From: Stagnihabitans lacustris
GTDB lineage: Bacteria; Pseudomonadota; Alphaproteobacteria; Rhodobacterales; Rhodobacteraceae
Length of the DNA stretch: 64,000 nt
NCBI RefSeq assembly: GCF_025950525.1
Contig: NZ_JAPDGS010000003.1
Span: 186,001-250,000, forward strand
Reading direction: 5' to 3'
In this document: positions 53,119 through 61,867 of the stretch, one piece after another
How the letters are laid out: the number at the start of each line of letters is the position of its first letter
Position numbering within the stretch: position 1 is the first letter of the stretch
Notes under the pieces: model-generated
The model's database searches: none
The model's input: only the letters and a program-made list of their open reading frames with translations
What the model was told of the DNA's origin: nothing
Program-made: the position numbers and the translations under genes

Positions 53119-54633
53119 ATGTTTGACCTTTTCATCATCGGCGGCGGGATCAACGGCACAGCCATCGCGCGGGACGCGGTGGGGCGGGGCCTGTCGGTCG
53201 CACTTGCCGAACAGGGGGACCTGGCGCAAGCGACCTCTTCGGCGTCGACCAAGCTGTTTCATGGTGGGCTGCGCTACCTGGAGTTTTTCGAATTTCGCCT
53301 TGTGCGTGAGGCACTTGAAGAGCGCGAGACGCTTTTGGTCGCCATGCCGCATATCTCTTGGCCGATGCGTTTCGTCCTGCCCCTGTCGCCCGAGATGCGG
53401 TTCGAGGGTCAGACCCCAGCGGGCAAACTTTTGGCGCGGGTGATGCCCTGGATGAAGGGGCGGCGGCCGGATTGGATGATCCGGCTGGGCCTGTTCCTTT
53501 ATGACCACTTGGGCGGACGCAAGATCCTCCCGGGGACCAAGTCCTTGAACTTGCGCAAAGATCCGGCTGGCGCCGCGCTGCATCCGCGCTTTGCCAAGGC
53601 CTATGAATATTCCGATTGCTGGGTCGAGGATTCGCGCCTGGTCGCCCTGACCGCCCGCGACGCCAAGTTGCGCGGCGCCGAGGTCATGGTGGGCACTCGC
53701 GTGACCTCGGCCACGCGCGAAGGCGACCATTGGCGGATCGAGACGACGGCCGGCACTTATACCGCCCGCGCCTTGGTCAATGCCGCCGGGCCCTGGGTGG
53801 AGGATGTGATTCGCAACGTCACCCGCATCAACTCATCCGAAGGGGTGCGGCTGGTTCGCGGCAGCCATATCGTGACCAAGCGGCTGTTCGACCACGACAA
53901 ATGCTATTTCTTTCAAGGCGCTGACGGGCGGATTACCTTTGCGATCCCCTATGAGCAGGACTTCACCCTGATCGGCACGACCGATCAGGACCACAAGGCG
54001 GGTGAGGTTCCGACCTGCACCGACGCAGAGCGCGACTATCTTTTGGCCTTCGTCAGCCAGTATTTCGCCCGTCCGGTGACGGCGGCGGATGTGGTCTGGT
54101 CCTATTCCGGCGTCCGGCCGCTGTATAACGACGGGGCGAGTTCGGCGACGGCGGCGACGCGGGAATATGTCCTGTCGCTGGACCAAGCGGGCGCGCCCCT
54201 GCTGAACGTGTTTGGCGGCAAGATCACCACGCATCGCCGTCTGGCCGAGGCCGCAATGGCGAAACTGGCGCCGTTTTTCCCGGGCGCAAAGGGCGCTTGG
54301 ACGGCGCGGGTCGCGCTGCCAGGGGGCGATTTTCCGCATGATGGGGTGGCCGACCTGGTGGCGCGGTTGCGCGACGGGCGGGATTGGCTGGACGAGGACT
54401 GGGCGCGGCGGCTGGTGCGCGCCTATGGGACGGATGCCGCGCGGATCGTCGGTGCAACCCGCGCGGACATGGGCCGCGACTTTGGCGCGACCCTGACCGA
54501 AGCAGAGCTGCGTTGGCTGATGACGCATGAATTTGCCCGCACGGCGCAGGATGTCATCTGGCGGCGCAGCAAGCTGGGTCTGCGGCTGACTCCTGCACAA
54601 GTCGCTGATATCGAAGCCTTTATGGCAGCATAG
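53119..54633 (+). CDS. glpD: Aerobic glycerol-3-phosphate dehydrogenase
   Basis: A 504-residue FAD enzyme of the inner-membrane face that oxidises glycerol 3-phosphate to DHAP and feeds electrons to ubiquinone. The FAD motif is GGGINGTAIARDAVGRG (from residue 8); TSSASTKLFHGGLRYLE and NAAGPWVEDV are family signatures. The C-terminal GlpD domain is intact. No glpK or glpF is in the window, so glycerol uptake genes lie elsewhere. The stop overlaps the convergent kinase by 14 bases. Confidence 0.95.
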   Translation: MFDLFIIGGGINGTAIARDAVGRGLSVALAEQGDLAQATSSASTKLFHGGLRYLEFFEFRLVREALEERETLLVAMPHISWPMRFVLPLSPEMRFEGQTPAGKLLARVMPWMKGRRPDWMIRLGLFLYDHLGGRKILPGTKSLNLRKDPAGAALHPRFAKAYEYSDCWVEDSRLVALTARDAKLRGAEVMVGTRVTSATREGDHWRIETTAGTYTARALVNAAGPWVEDVIRNVTRINSSEGVRLVRGSHIVTKRLFDHDKCYFFQGADGRITFAIPYEQDFTLIGTTDQDHKAGEVPTCTDAERDYLLAFVSQYFARPVTAADVVWSYSGVRPLYNDGASSATAATREYVLSLDQAGAPLLNVFGGKITTHRRLAEAAMAKLAPFFPGAKGAWTARVALPGGDFPHDGVADLVARLRDGRDWLDEDWARRLVRAYGTDAARIVGATRADMGRDFGATLTEAELRWLMTHEFARTAQDVIWRRSKLGLRLTPAQVADIEAFMAA

Positions 54634-57154
54634 CCTTGACTGATGTCGCGGTCTCTTGCCAGACCACCCCAAGTTCGCGGCGCAGGATTTCGCGCGCATC
54701 ACCCGCGCGCCCGCTGCGGCACAACTCTTCGGCCCGGGCGCAAAGGCTGCGCAGCTTGGCCGCGCCCAGGACCGAAGCCAGCCCCGCCGCCTCGTGACAA
54801 ATGGCGCCAAGCGTTTCGGCAGGAGCCTCCAGCGCCTCGTCCGACAGAAGCCGCGCAATCAACTGGCTGCCGTCGCCCAGGAATTTTCCTGCCAGCCGCG
54901 CCAGTCCATCGGCGCCGATCGCCATTTTCAGTTCGGCAATGCGGTCGTCGTCGATCAGCCCGTCGACCGGCTTGGCGTTGATCAGCGCCGTCCCTGACAG
55001 CACGCGAATCAGGTTGCCGCTGGAGATCGGCTTCATCAGCATGTCATCCATCCCGGCCTTGCGGATGCGCACCAGATCCTCGGGCATGGAATGGGCGGTG
55101 ACGGCGACGATCCGGCTGTTCTTGGACGCGCCGCTTTGCCGGATCAAGCCGGTGGCGGTCAGGCCATCCATCACCGGCATCGACACATCCATCAGAATGA
55201 CGTCATAGCGATGCGCGGTCGCCGCCGCCGCACCCTTTTCGCCATCAAAAGCGAAGGTGACGCGCTGACCCAGGCGGCGCAGCAATTCGCCCAGAACGGC
55301 GCGGTTGGTCGCGTTGTCTTCGACCACCAGCACATCCATGGCGGGCATCGGCGCGCGATCCTCTGTCCCGGCGACGACGACGGGCTTGCGTCCGAGGGCA
55401 AAGGGGATGCGGAGCCAAAAGCAGCTGCCCTCGCCGGGCGTGCTTTCGACGCCGATTTCTCCGCCCATGGCCTGCGCAAGGCGGCGGCAGATCGCAAGAC
55501 CAAGGCCCGCCCCCTCTCCGGTGCGCCCGAAAGAGGGGTCGAGCATCACGAAATCCTCGAAGATGCGCGCTTGGTCGGCCTCGGGGATGCCGGGGCCGGT
55601 GTCGGTGACGCGGATTTCGATGACGCGGGTCTGACTGCGCGATTCGCTCACCTCCGCCTCGATGGTGACGCCGCCCTGCCGGGTAAACTTGATCGCGTTG
55701 GACAGGAAATTCCGCACGATCTGACCCAGGCGGAACGGATCGCCTTGCAGGATCGGACGCTCTCCGGTCATGGTGTAGCGCAGGTCGATGCGTTTTTCGT
55801 CACACATCGGACGGAAGGTTTCGACCAGGCCCCCGACATGGGCGTTGATGTCGAAATCCTCGACCGTCAGTTGCAAGCCGTTGCTTTCCAAGCGGGAAAT
55901 GTCCAGCACGTCATTGGCATGGCGCAACAAAAGCTGTGCAGAGTCCTGCGCCAGACCAATGAATCGCCGCAGCTCCGGTTCAGTCGCCATGCCGGAGGCG
56001 ATCTCTAGCGAGGCGATGACGCCGTTCAGGGGCGTTCGCATCTCGTGGCTCATGACGGCGACGAACTCGGTCTTGGCGCGACCGGCCGCCACGGCCTTGT
56101 CGCGGGTCGAGGTCAACTCGGCCTCGGCGGCAAGACGGTCGGAAATGTCGCGCAGGAAAGAGATGAAGATCCGTCCCTGGTCGCCATCGGCCGAGGAAAT
56201 CGCAAGTTCGACCGGGAATTCGCGGCCCGAACGGTGCAGCGCGGTGATCTGGATGCGCCCGGCGTTCACCACCTTGAACTGGCCGCTTTGCCGCATCCGC
56301 GTCATGCCGGCCGTATGGGCCGCGCGCAGGCCGGGCGGCACGATCAGCGTGCCTAGGTCGCGCCCCATCGCATCGGCCTTGGAATAGCCAAAAGTCTTTT
56401 CCGCCGAGGGGTTATACTGGATGATCCGCCCTTCGTGGTCGGCGACGATGATGGCATCCAGCGCGGTGTCGATGGTGGCCGCCAGCCGTTCCGACACCCG
56501 CGCCGTCAGCGCCTGTTCGCGCGCGGCCACCCGGTTTAGCCACAGGACCACCCCCAAAAGCGCGCCAAGCAGCAGGATCGTCCCGCCCGTCGCCAGCGCC
56601 ATTTGCCGCACCAGGTTCGAAAACGCATCGCGCTTTTCGTCGCCCTGCTTGGCCAAGGCGTCGATCATCGCGATCGAGGTCTTGCGCAGCTTGTCCCGCA
56701 GCTCGGCCAGGCGGTCGGCCATGGCGGGCAGGTTTTCGCGCAAGGTGGCGTCCGACCCGTCGATCAGCGGCGTTTCCCGCGCGATATAGGCGTTCAGCAG
56801 CGCGGCAAATTGCTGCGGCAGGTCGTTCAGCCCCGGCGCGGAATAGCCCTTGCCGCCAATCGCATTCTGCGCCCGGCTGTAGAACAGGTCATAACGCTTT
56901 CGCAGCTCTTTCAACGAGGCATCGGGCTGAAGGGCATCGACGCGCATTTCCTCGCCCAGGCGGACGAGGTCGACCTCCAGCTGAGAGAGGTTCCAGTGCA
57001 GGTTGTCATTCGCCTCTCCGCGCAGTTCGGACAGGCTGTCGTGGATGCGCAGACCCAGAAGGATCAGCAGCGTCAGGAACAGGCAAAGCACAACGACCAG
57101 AACCGCCCTCGCGGCCCTGGCCATGCCCGTGACTGCCTGCCATTGCCCTGCCAT
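54620..57154 (-). CDS. Hybrid sensor histidine kinase (PAS-HisKA-HATPase-REC-HPt)
   Basis: An 844-residue membrane kinase. Order: TM1 (about 13-37), periplasmic helical domain (about 38-185), TM2 (about 188-212), PAS (about 225-345), HisKA with SHEMRTPLNGV (about 372), HATPase with DTGPGIPE and GAGLGLAI, REC with VVEDNATNRA and LMDVSMPVMDG, and a C-terminal HPt with CHEAAGLASV. Such phosphorelay kinases pass phosphate via HPt to a separate regulator, probably the NarL-type gene two positions upstream. The ligand is unknown. Confidence 0.92.
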   Translation of the reverse strand: MAGQWQAVTGMARAARAVLVVVLCLFLTLLILLGLRIHDSLSELRGEANDNLHWNLSQLEVDLVRLGEEMRVDALQPDASLKELRKRYDLFYSRAQNAIGGKGYSAPGLNDLPQQFAALLNAYIARETPLIDGSDATLRENLPAMADRLAELRDKLRKTSIAMIDALAKQGDEKRDAFSNLVRQMALATGGTILLLGALLGVVLWLNRVAAREQALTARVSERLAATIDTALDAIIVADHEGRIIQYNPSAEKTFGYSKADAMGRDLGTLIVPPGLRAAHTAGMTRMRQSGQFKVVNAGRIQITALHRSGREFPVELAISSADGDQGRIFISFLRDISDRLAAEAELTSTRDKAVAAGRAKTEFVAVMSHEMRTPLNGVIASLEIASGMATEPELRRFIGLAQDSAQLLLRHANDVLDISRLESNGLQLTVEDFDINAHVGGLVETFRPMCDEKRIDLRYTMTGERPILQGDPFRLGQIVRNFLSNAIKFTRQGGVTIEAEVSESRSQTRVIEIRVTDTGPGIPEADQARIFEDFVMLDPSFGRTGEGAGLGLAICRRLAQAMGGEIGVESTPGEGSCFWLRIPFALGRKPVVVAGTEDRAPMPAMDVLVVEDNATNRAVLGELLRRLGQRVTFAFDGEKGAAAATAHRYDVILMDVSMPVMDGLTATGLIRQSGASKNSRIVAVTAHSMPEDLVRIRKAGMDDMLMKPISSGNLIRVLSGTALINAKPVDGLIDDDRIAELKMAIGADGLARLAGKFLGDGSQLIARLLSDEALEAPAETLGAICHEAAGLASVLGAAKLRSLCARAEELCRSGRAGDAREILRRELGVVWQETATSVKAMLP

Positions 57155-57165
57155 CCGGCCCCTGC

Positions 57166-57678
57166 CTATTCGGCGAAAGATATTTCCGTCAATTGCCAGA
57201 TCGACCTGGAAAAGACCTCTTCCGTGCGGAATTTGTCATCCTTGTCATAGGGATAGACCATCCAGATCGGCCCCTTGTCGCGCAGGGACATGGTTTGACC
57301 ATCAACCAGAAACGCCAAAAGCGGTGCATCCTCGCCCAGATCGGCCAGGGGCATGCTGATCGCATAGTCGTTGACGGCCCGCAGGGTGATCGTTCCGCCC
57401 GTCGCGCCGATGGCCGCGGCCAGGTCTTTCAGCAGAACGCCTTTGAAGGTCGTGATCCCGCTGGTCCAGGTGGTCGAGGTCGAGAATTCGGTTTGTGGCA
57501 GGCTTTCCAGAAGCGCCTGATCCAGTTGCAAAGTGCCATCGACATTGGTCGCGACGATGGCCCCGCTGACCGTCAAAAGGACATCCCCGGTCGGCGCGTC
57601 GAATTCGGCCGCAGCCGCCCAACCCGCCATCAGCACCGCAATCATCGCGCCCAAGGCGCCGCGCAGGAAATACAGCAT
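57166..57678 (-). CDS. Secreted molybdopterin-binding-fold (SUOX-like) protein lacking cysteine
   Basis: A 170-residue protein with a signal peptide (about 1-22, ending WAAAAEF). The mature part resembles the oxidoreductase molybdopterin-binding domain: TFKGVLLKDLAAAIGA, NDYAISMPLADL and GPIWMVYPYD. It contains no Cys at all, so the Cys that ligates Mo in sulfite-oxidase-fold enzymes is absent and redox catalysis is unlikely. It lies between response regulator and kinase genes, 11 bases before the kinase, and may be a periplasmic sensing partner. Start chosen after GGAGGGACGC. Confidence 0.75.
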   Translation of the reverse strand: MLYFLRGALGAMIAVLMAGWAAAAEFDAPTGDVLLTVSGAIVATNVDGTLQLDQALLESLPQTEFSTSTTWTSGITTFKGVLLKDLAAAIGATGGTITLRAVNDYAISMPLADLGEDAPLLAFLVDGQTMSLRDKGPIWMVYPYDKDDKFRTEEVFSRSIWQLTEISFAE

Positions 57679-57740
57679 GCGTCCCTCCATTGAACTGCAC
57701 CCTACTACCATGCCGTTCAAGAACCTCTTAACGCGCCGAG

Positions 57741-57767
57741 GGATAGCGGCCTATCCAAAAGGATAGG
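57741..57767 (-). promoter_or_regulatory. Mutually exclusive hairpins between regulator and SUOX-like gene
   Basis: On the + strand: GGATAG-CGGC-CTATCC-AAAA-GGATAG. The middle element can pair with either neighbour, giving two exclusive stems; one (57750-57767) follows the response-regulator stop directly. No T run follows on the minus strand. It could be an attenuator, processing site or operator. Confidence 0.4.
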
Positions 57768-58409
57768 TTATTGCAGCCCGGCTTCGCGGGCCAGCATGGC
57801 GGCATGGGTGCGGTTCTTGGCGCCGATCTTGCGATACAGCGTCTTGACATGCAGCTTGACCGTCACTTCCTGAAGCCCCAGCTCACGGGCGATTTCCTTG
57901 TTCGCCAGGCCCTGGATGATCCGTGTCAGCACATCCATCTCGCGGCTGGTCAACTGGCTGGACCCCATCTCCTGCAAGGCGCTGTCCTTTTGTGCGGCCA
58001 GCGTCAGGGGAAGATAGGTCTCGCCGGCGGCCATGAAGCGCAGGGCGGCCATCAGGGACCGCGTCGACATGGTCTTGGGCAGAAATCCCGCAGCCCCCGC
58101 GGCCACAGCCTGCTCGGCCACGACATGGGGCGCGGCACCCGACAGGATCGCCACCGGAACGCCGGGAACGGCCTGTTTCATCGCGGCCAGACCGCCCAGG
58201 CGGTTCATCCCCGGCATCATGTAATCCAGAAGGATCAGGTCGAAACCGCCCGCCCCGGTTTCGCCCTCCGTCCCGGGTTTCTCCCTTGCAAGGGTCAGGG
58301 CCGCATGAAGATCGCTGGCGGTTTCGACCGTGAAATCGGGCTCCTGGCGCAGGAAAACCGCGATCGTATCCCGCACAAGCTCTTGGTCATCGGCAAGCAA
58401 AATATGCAT
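57768..58409 (-). CDS. NarL/FixJ-family response regulator
   Basis: A 213-residue regulator. Receiver domain (1-125) with LADDQELVRD acids, phospho-acceptor in LILLDYMMPGMN, and Lys in FLPKTMS; C-terminal LuxR HTH (about 145-205) with LTSREMDVLTRIIQGLANKEIARELGLQEVTVK split over two helices. There is a roughly 10-residue longer loop before the acceptor Asp (EGETGAGGFD). It is first of the three-gene sensory unit with the SUOX-like protein and the hybrid kinase. A Met seven codons upstream is possible. Confidence 0.9.
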   Translation of the reverse strand: MHILLADDQELVRDTIAVFLRQEPDFTVETASDLHAALTLAREKPGTEGETGAGGFDLILLDYMMPGMNRLGGLAAMKQAVPGVPVAILSGAAPHVVAEQAVAAGAAGFLPKTMSTRSLMAALRFMAAGETYLPLTLAAQKDSALQEMGSSQLTSREMDVLTRIIQGLANKEIARELGLQEVTVKLHVKTLYRKIGAKNRTHAAMLAREAGLQ

Positions 58410-58451
58410 CAATTCAACCCGTTGGCCCAAAGGCGGAGCCTTGCCCTGGCC

Positions 58452-59063
58452 TTAGGCCTTCTTGCGGCCGATCTTGGGCTCTGTGCCCGCCTTGATCCGC
58501 TCCAGGTTGGGCCAGTGCTTCCAATAGATCAGCGCGGTCAGGACCACGGTCAGCAGGATCATGGTCCCATGGTTGAACAGCACAAGCCAAAGGCTGGACG
58601 TCGCCGCCGCCACCAGGGCCGAAAGCGAGGAAATCCGGGTCAGCGCCGCCACCAAAGCCCAGGTCGCGCAGCAGGCGAGGCCCACGCGCCAATCCAGCAC
58701 CAACAGCGTGCCCAGAAAGGTCGCCACGCCCTTGCCGCCTTTGAACCCCAGCCAGACCGGGAAAAGATGGCCCAGGAAAGAGGCCAGGGCGGCCAGCTGC
58801 GCCGCATCCTCATGCGCGATCTGGCGGGCGATCAGCACCGCGATCCCGCCCTTGCCCGCGTCCAGCAGCAGCGTGGCCAGCGCCGCGCCCTTGTTGCCCG
58901 TCCGCAGCACATTGGTCGCGCCGATGTTGCCTGACCCGATCTTGCGCAGGTCGCCAAGCCCCAGCGCCCGCGTGATCACGATGCCAAACGGCACCGAGCC
59001 CAGAAGATAGGCCAGCACCGCCACGGCGATCAGCATCGGCTGAGAGGTCTCGAAAATCGGCAT
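58452..59063 (-). CDS. plsY: Glycerol-3-phosphate acyltransferase PlsY
   Basis: A 203-residue membrane acyltransferase with about five to six helices that acylates sn-1 of glycerol 3-phosphate using acyl-phosphate. Signatures are YLLGSVPFGIVITRALGL, IGSGNIGATNVLRTGNKG and GFKGGKGVATFLG. It begins one base before the dihydroorotase-like stop. Linked by function to gpsA at the start of the window. Confidence 0.95.
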   Translation of the reverse strand: MPIFETSQPMLIAVAVLAYLLGSVPFGIVITRALGLGDLRKIGSGNIGATNVLRTGNKGAALATLLLDAGKGGIAVLIARQIAHEDAAQLAALASFLGHLFPVWLGFKGGKGVATFLGTLLVLDWRVGLACCATWALVAALTRISSLSALVAAATSSLWLVLFNHGTMILLTVVLTALIYWKHWPNLERIKAGTEPKIGRKKA

Positions 59064-59064
59064 G

Positions 59065-60327
59065 TCAGCTCCCGTAAACCTTTTGTCCGCCCACCCAGGT
59101 GGCCAGAACCTTACCCTCCATCCGCGTCCCGTCAAAGGGCGTGTTCTTGGATTTGCTCTCCAGTTTGAATCGGTCCAGCAAGAAGGGCGCATTGGGGTCG
59201 AACAGAACAAGGTCAGCCGGCGCGCCCACCGCCATGCGCCCCTGCGGCAAGCCAAGCCGGCGCGCGGGGTTGAACGACAGGGCGCGGAACAGCTGGGACA
59301 GCGTCAGGTGGCCGCCATGGACCAGCCGCAAGGCGGCGGGAAGCAGGGTCTGCAGGCCGACGGCACCGCTGGCGGCTTCCTCGAACGGCAGGCGTTTGGA
59401 TTCCTCATCCGCCGGGGTGTGAAAGCTGGCGATGACGTCGATCACCCCATCCGCCACGGCCTGAACCATGGCCAGTCGGTCATCTTCGGACCGCAAGGGC
59501 GGCGTCATCTTGAAGAAGGTCCGGTAGTCGCCGACGTCATATTCGTTCAGCGTCAGGTGGTGGATCGACACCCCCGCCGTGACATCCAGCGTGGCCTTGG
59601 CGCGTTCCAGCGCGGGCAGCGAGGCCGCCACGGTGATCTGATCGACGTGATAGCGCGCGCCCGTCATTTCGACCAAGCCAAGGTCACGGTCCAGGCCGAT
59701 TTTCTCGGCCATCGGGGACACCGAGGGCAGGCCGTAAAGCGAGGCGAATTTGCCATGGGTCGCGGCGGCGCCCGCCGAAAGCCCCGGTTCCTGCGCATGG
59801 CCGACGATCAGCGCGCCCAGGGACCGCGCATAGGTCATGGCCCGCGCCAAAGCCTTGGTATTGGTCGAGACGTTGTAAACATCGGTAAAGGCCACGGCCC
59901 CGGCATCCAGAAGGAAGCCGATCTCTGTCATCTCTTGGCCGTCACGATGCTTGGTCAGCGCGGCCATATGGCGGATGCGCACGACGGATTCCGCGGCGCG
60001 TCTTGTCACGAACTCCAACGTTTCGGGCGTGTCGATGGCGGGTTTGGTGTCGGGGCGCGCGATGATCGTGGTGACGCCCCCCGCCGCCGCCGCAAGCCCC
60101 GCCGAGCGGAACGACTCCCGGTGGCGCTCTCCGGGTTCGCCGATTTTGACGCCCCAGTCGACGATGCCGGGGGCAAGGCAATGGCCGCCCGCATCAACGA
60201 CCGTGGCCCCCGCGGGCGTGTCGCCACCAAGCGCGGTGATCACGTCGCCCTGAATGGTCAGCGAGGACAGATGCTCGCCGCCTTCGGGGTCGATCAGCAG
60301 GGCATTGGTGAAATGCAGCATCGTCAT
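59065..60327 (-). CDS. Dihydroorotase homologue lacking metal ligands (PyrX/PyrC'-like)
   Basis: A 420-residue amidohydrolase-fold protein similar to class I dihydroorotase. The HxHxR metal/substrate motif normally in DMHVHLREPG reads DWGVKIGEPG here (G59, K61, G63), and the late TDHAPH-type motif reads SFHTPAD, so ligands and the catalytic Asp are lost. It sits beside pyrB. In Pseudomonas an inactive PyrC' is a structural partner of ATCase, and the same role is likely here. Start could be this Met or the one two codons later, which has better ribosome-site spacing. Confidence 0.88.
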   Translation of the reverse strand: MTMLHFTNALLIDPEGGEHLSSLTIQGDVITALGGDTPAGATVVDAGGHCLAPGIVDWGVKIGEPGERHRESFRSAGLAAAAGGVTTIIARPDTKPAIDTPETLEFVTRRAAESVVRIRHMAALTKHRDGQEMTEIGFLLDAGAVAFTDVYNVSTNTKALARAMTYARSLGALIVGHAQEPGLSAGAAATHGKFASLYGLPSVSPMAEKIGLDRDLGLVEMTGARYHVDQITVAASLPALERAKATLDVTAGVSIHHLTLNEYDVGDYRTFFKMTPPLRSEDDRLAMVQAVADGVIDVIASFHTPADEESKRLPFEEAASGAVGLQTLLPAALRLVHGGHLTLSQLFRALSFNPARRLGLPQGRMAVGAPADLVLFDPNAPFLLDRFKLESKSKNTPFDGTRMEGKVLATWVGGQKVYGS

Positions 60328-60331
60328 GTTC

Positions 60332-60430
60332 CTATCCCCAGATCACATAGGCGGTCAGCGCAAAGATCACCACCAGCGCCACGGTCGCCACCATCCCGCC
60401 GATCCGCGCGTCCGACATCGGTTTCTTCAT
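60332..60430 (-). CDS. Small membrane protein between pyrB and the pyrC-like gene
   Basis: A 32-residue open frame, MKKPMSDARIGGMVATVALV then VIFALTAYVIWG, with one clear membrane helix. It ends four bases before the dihydroorotase-like start and begins 25 bases after the pyrB stop, in the same direction. The ribosome site is weak (TAGGGTG). Coding status is supported by the clean membrane segment and tight operon placement; function unknown. Confidence 0.55.
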   Translation of the reverse strand: MKKPMSDARIGGMVATVALVVIFALTAYVIWG

Positions 60431-60455
60431 CGTGACACCCTACCCAAATGCCCCG

Positions 60456-61418
60456 TCACGCCATCGCCCCAAGCGCCGCCCGGCCCCGTTCCGCCCGCAG
60501 GTTGCGCGCCAGAAGGTCCATGCAGGCCATGCGCACCGCCACCCCCATCTCGACCTGCTCCTGGATCACCGACCGGTTGATGTCATCGGCCAGCTCTCCG
60601 TCGATCTCGACGCCGCGGTTCATCGGGCCCGGATGCATCACGATGGCATCGGGCGCCGCATGCGACAGCTTTTCGGCGTCCAGGCCGAAGCGGTGGTAAT
60701 ATTCGCGCTCACTGGGGATGAACCCGCCGTCCATCCGTTCCTTTTGCAGGCGCAGCATCATGACGACATCGGCGCCCTTCAGCCCCTCGGCCATATTGTC
60801 ATAAAGCTCGCAGCCAAAGTCTTTGACCCCCGGCGGCATCAGCGTCGGCGGCGCGATCAGGCGCAAGCGGTTCTCCATCTTGCCCAGAAGGATCAGGTTG
60901 CTGCGCGCCACCCGGCTGTGCGCGATATCGCCGCAAATCGCGATGGTCAGGCGTTGCAACCGGCCCTTGGCCCGGCGGATCGTCAGGGCGTCCAACAGCG
61001 CCTGCGTCGGGTGTTCATGCTGCCCGTCGCCCGCGTTCAAAACCGCGCAATTCACCTTTGATGCCAGAAGGTTGACCGCCCCCGACGACCCATGCCGCAC
61101 CACCAAAAGATCCGGCCGCATCGCGTTCAGCGTCAGCGCCGTGTCGATCAGCGTCTCGCCTTTTTTCACGCTGGATTGGGCGACCGACATGTTCATCACA
61201 TCCGCGCCCAGCCTTTTGCCCGCCAATTCAAAGCTGGCCTGCGTCCGGGTGGAGTTTTCAAAGAACATGTTGATCTGCGTCATCCCCGCCAGGACATCGG
61301 CCGATTTCACCGTCCGGCGGTTCAGGTCGACATAGCGGTCGGCAAGGTCCAGAACCGTGGTGATCTCGGCCGGGGCCAGGTGGTCGATGCCAAGCAGGTG
61401 ACGGGCGCGGAAGGTCAT
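60456..61418 (-). CDS. pyrB: Aspartate carbamoyltransferase catalytic subunit
   Basis: A 320-residue ATCase chain for pyrimidine synthesis. The carbamoyl-phosphate motif FFENSTRTQ is at about residues 52-60, with HPTQALLDA and [12 protein letters not shown] later. It starts after AAGGAG. No pyrI regulatory gene is present; the adjacent pseudo-dihydroorotase is the probable partner subunit, as in class A ATCase complexes. Confidence 0.96.
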   Translation of the reverse strand: MTFRARHLLGIDHLAPAEITTVLDLADRYVDLNRRTVKSADVLAGMTQINMFFENSTRTQASFELAGKRLGADVMNMSVAQSSVKKGETLIDTALTLNAMRPDLLVVRHGSSGAVNLLASKVNCAVLNAGDGQHEHPTQALLDALTIRRAKGRLQRLTIAICGDIAHSRVARSNLILLGKMENRLRLIAPPTLMPPGVKDFGCELYDNMAEGLKGADVVMMLRLQKERMDGGFIPSEREYYHRFGLDAEKLSHAAPDAIVMHPGPMNRGVEIDGELADDINRSVIQEQVEMGVAVRMACMDLLARNLRAERGRAALGAMA

Positions 61419-61530
61419 GGGGCTCTCCTTCGTTTCCGGGCTTATGCAACAGGCTGAACCTCTTGTGAAGGGCACAGGAGGGTAACGAAAGCTTAACCAT
61501 CCTGCGGGAAGCTGCCGTCAGGAGGTGATC

Positions 61531-61809
61531 ATGGACCTTGTTGACGAATTTGCCCAAGTCCGGGCCGAAATCCGGGTGCTGGAGGACCGTGCTGCCCGGC
61601 TGCGGGATGAATTGCTGAAACCCGGGGTCCGGCTTCGGTCGAACCAGCATGAGGTGATCTTGCGCAAATCGACCCGCCGCAGCTTTCAAAAAGAGCTTTT
61701 GCCGCCGGAATTCCTGAACGCTCCGCGGTTTTGGAGGCAGTCCGAACAGGTGACGGTGTTTGTCCGGCCGATCGAGGATGACGACCTGCAACTGACAGAG
61801 CCTTTCTGA
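61531..61809 (+). CDS. Small conserved hypothetical protein
   Basis: A 92-residue soluble protein starting MDLVDEFAQVRAEIRVLEDR. The N-terminal half is helical and charged, perhaps coiled coil; the C-terminal part (RRSFQKELLPPEF, TVFVRPIEDDD) is beta-like. No family recalled. AGGAGG at ideal spacing supports the start. It is divergent from pyrB and 58 bases before the glycosylase gene. Confidence 0.68.
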   Translation: MDLVDEFAQVRAEIRVLEDRAARLRDELLKPGVRLRSNQHEVILRKSTRRSFQKELLPPEFLNAPRFWRQSEQVTVFVRPIEDDDLQLTEPF

Positions 61810-61867
61810 CCCCCGGTGAATCTGGCCCCAGGTGGACAGGGTCACCGGCTTGGCCTAGGGTCCGGCC

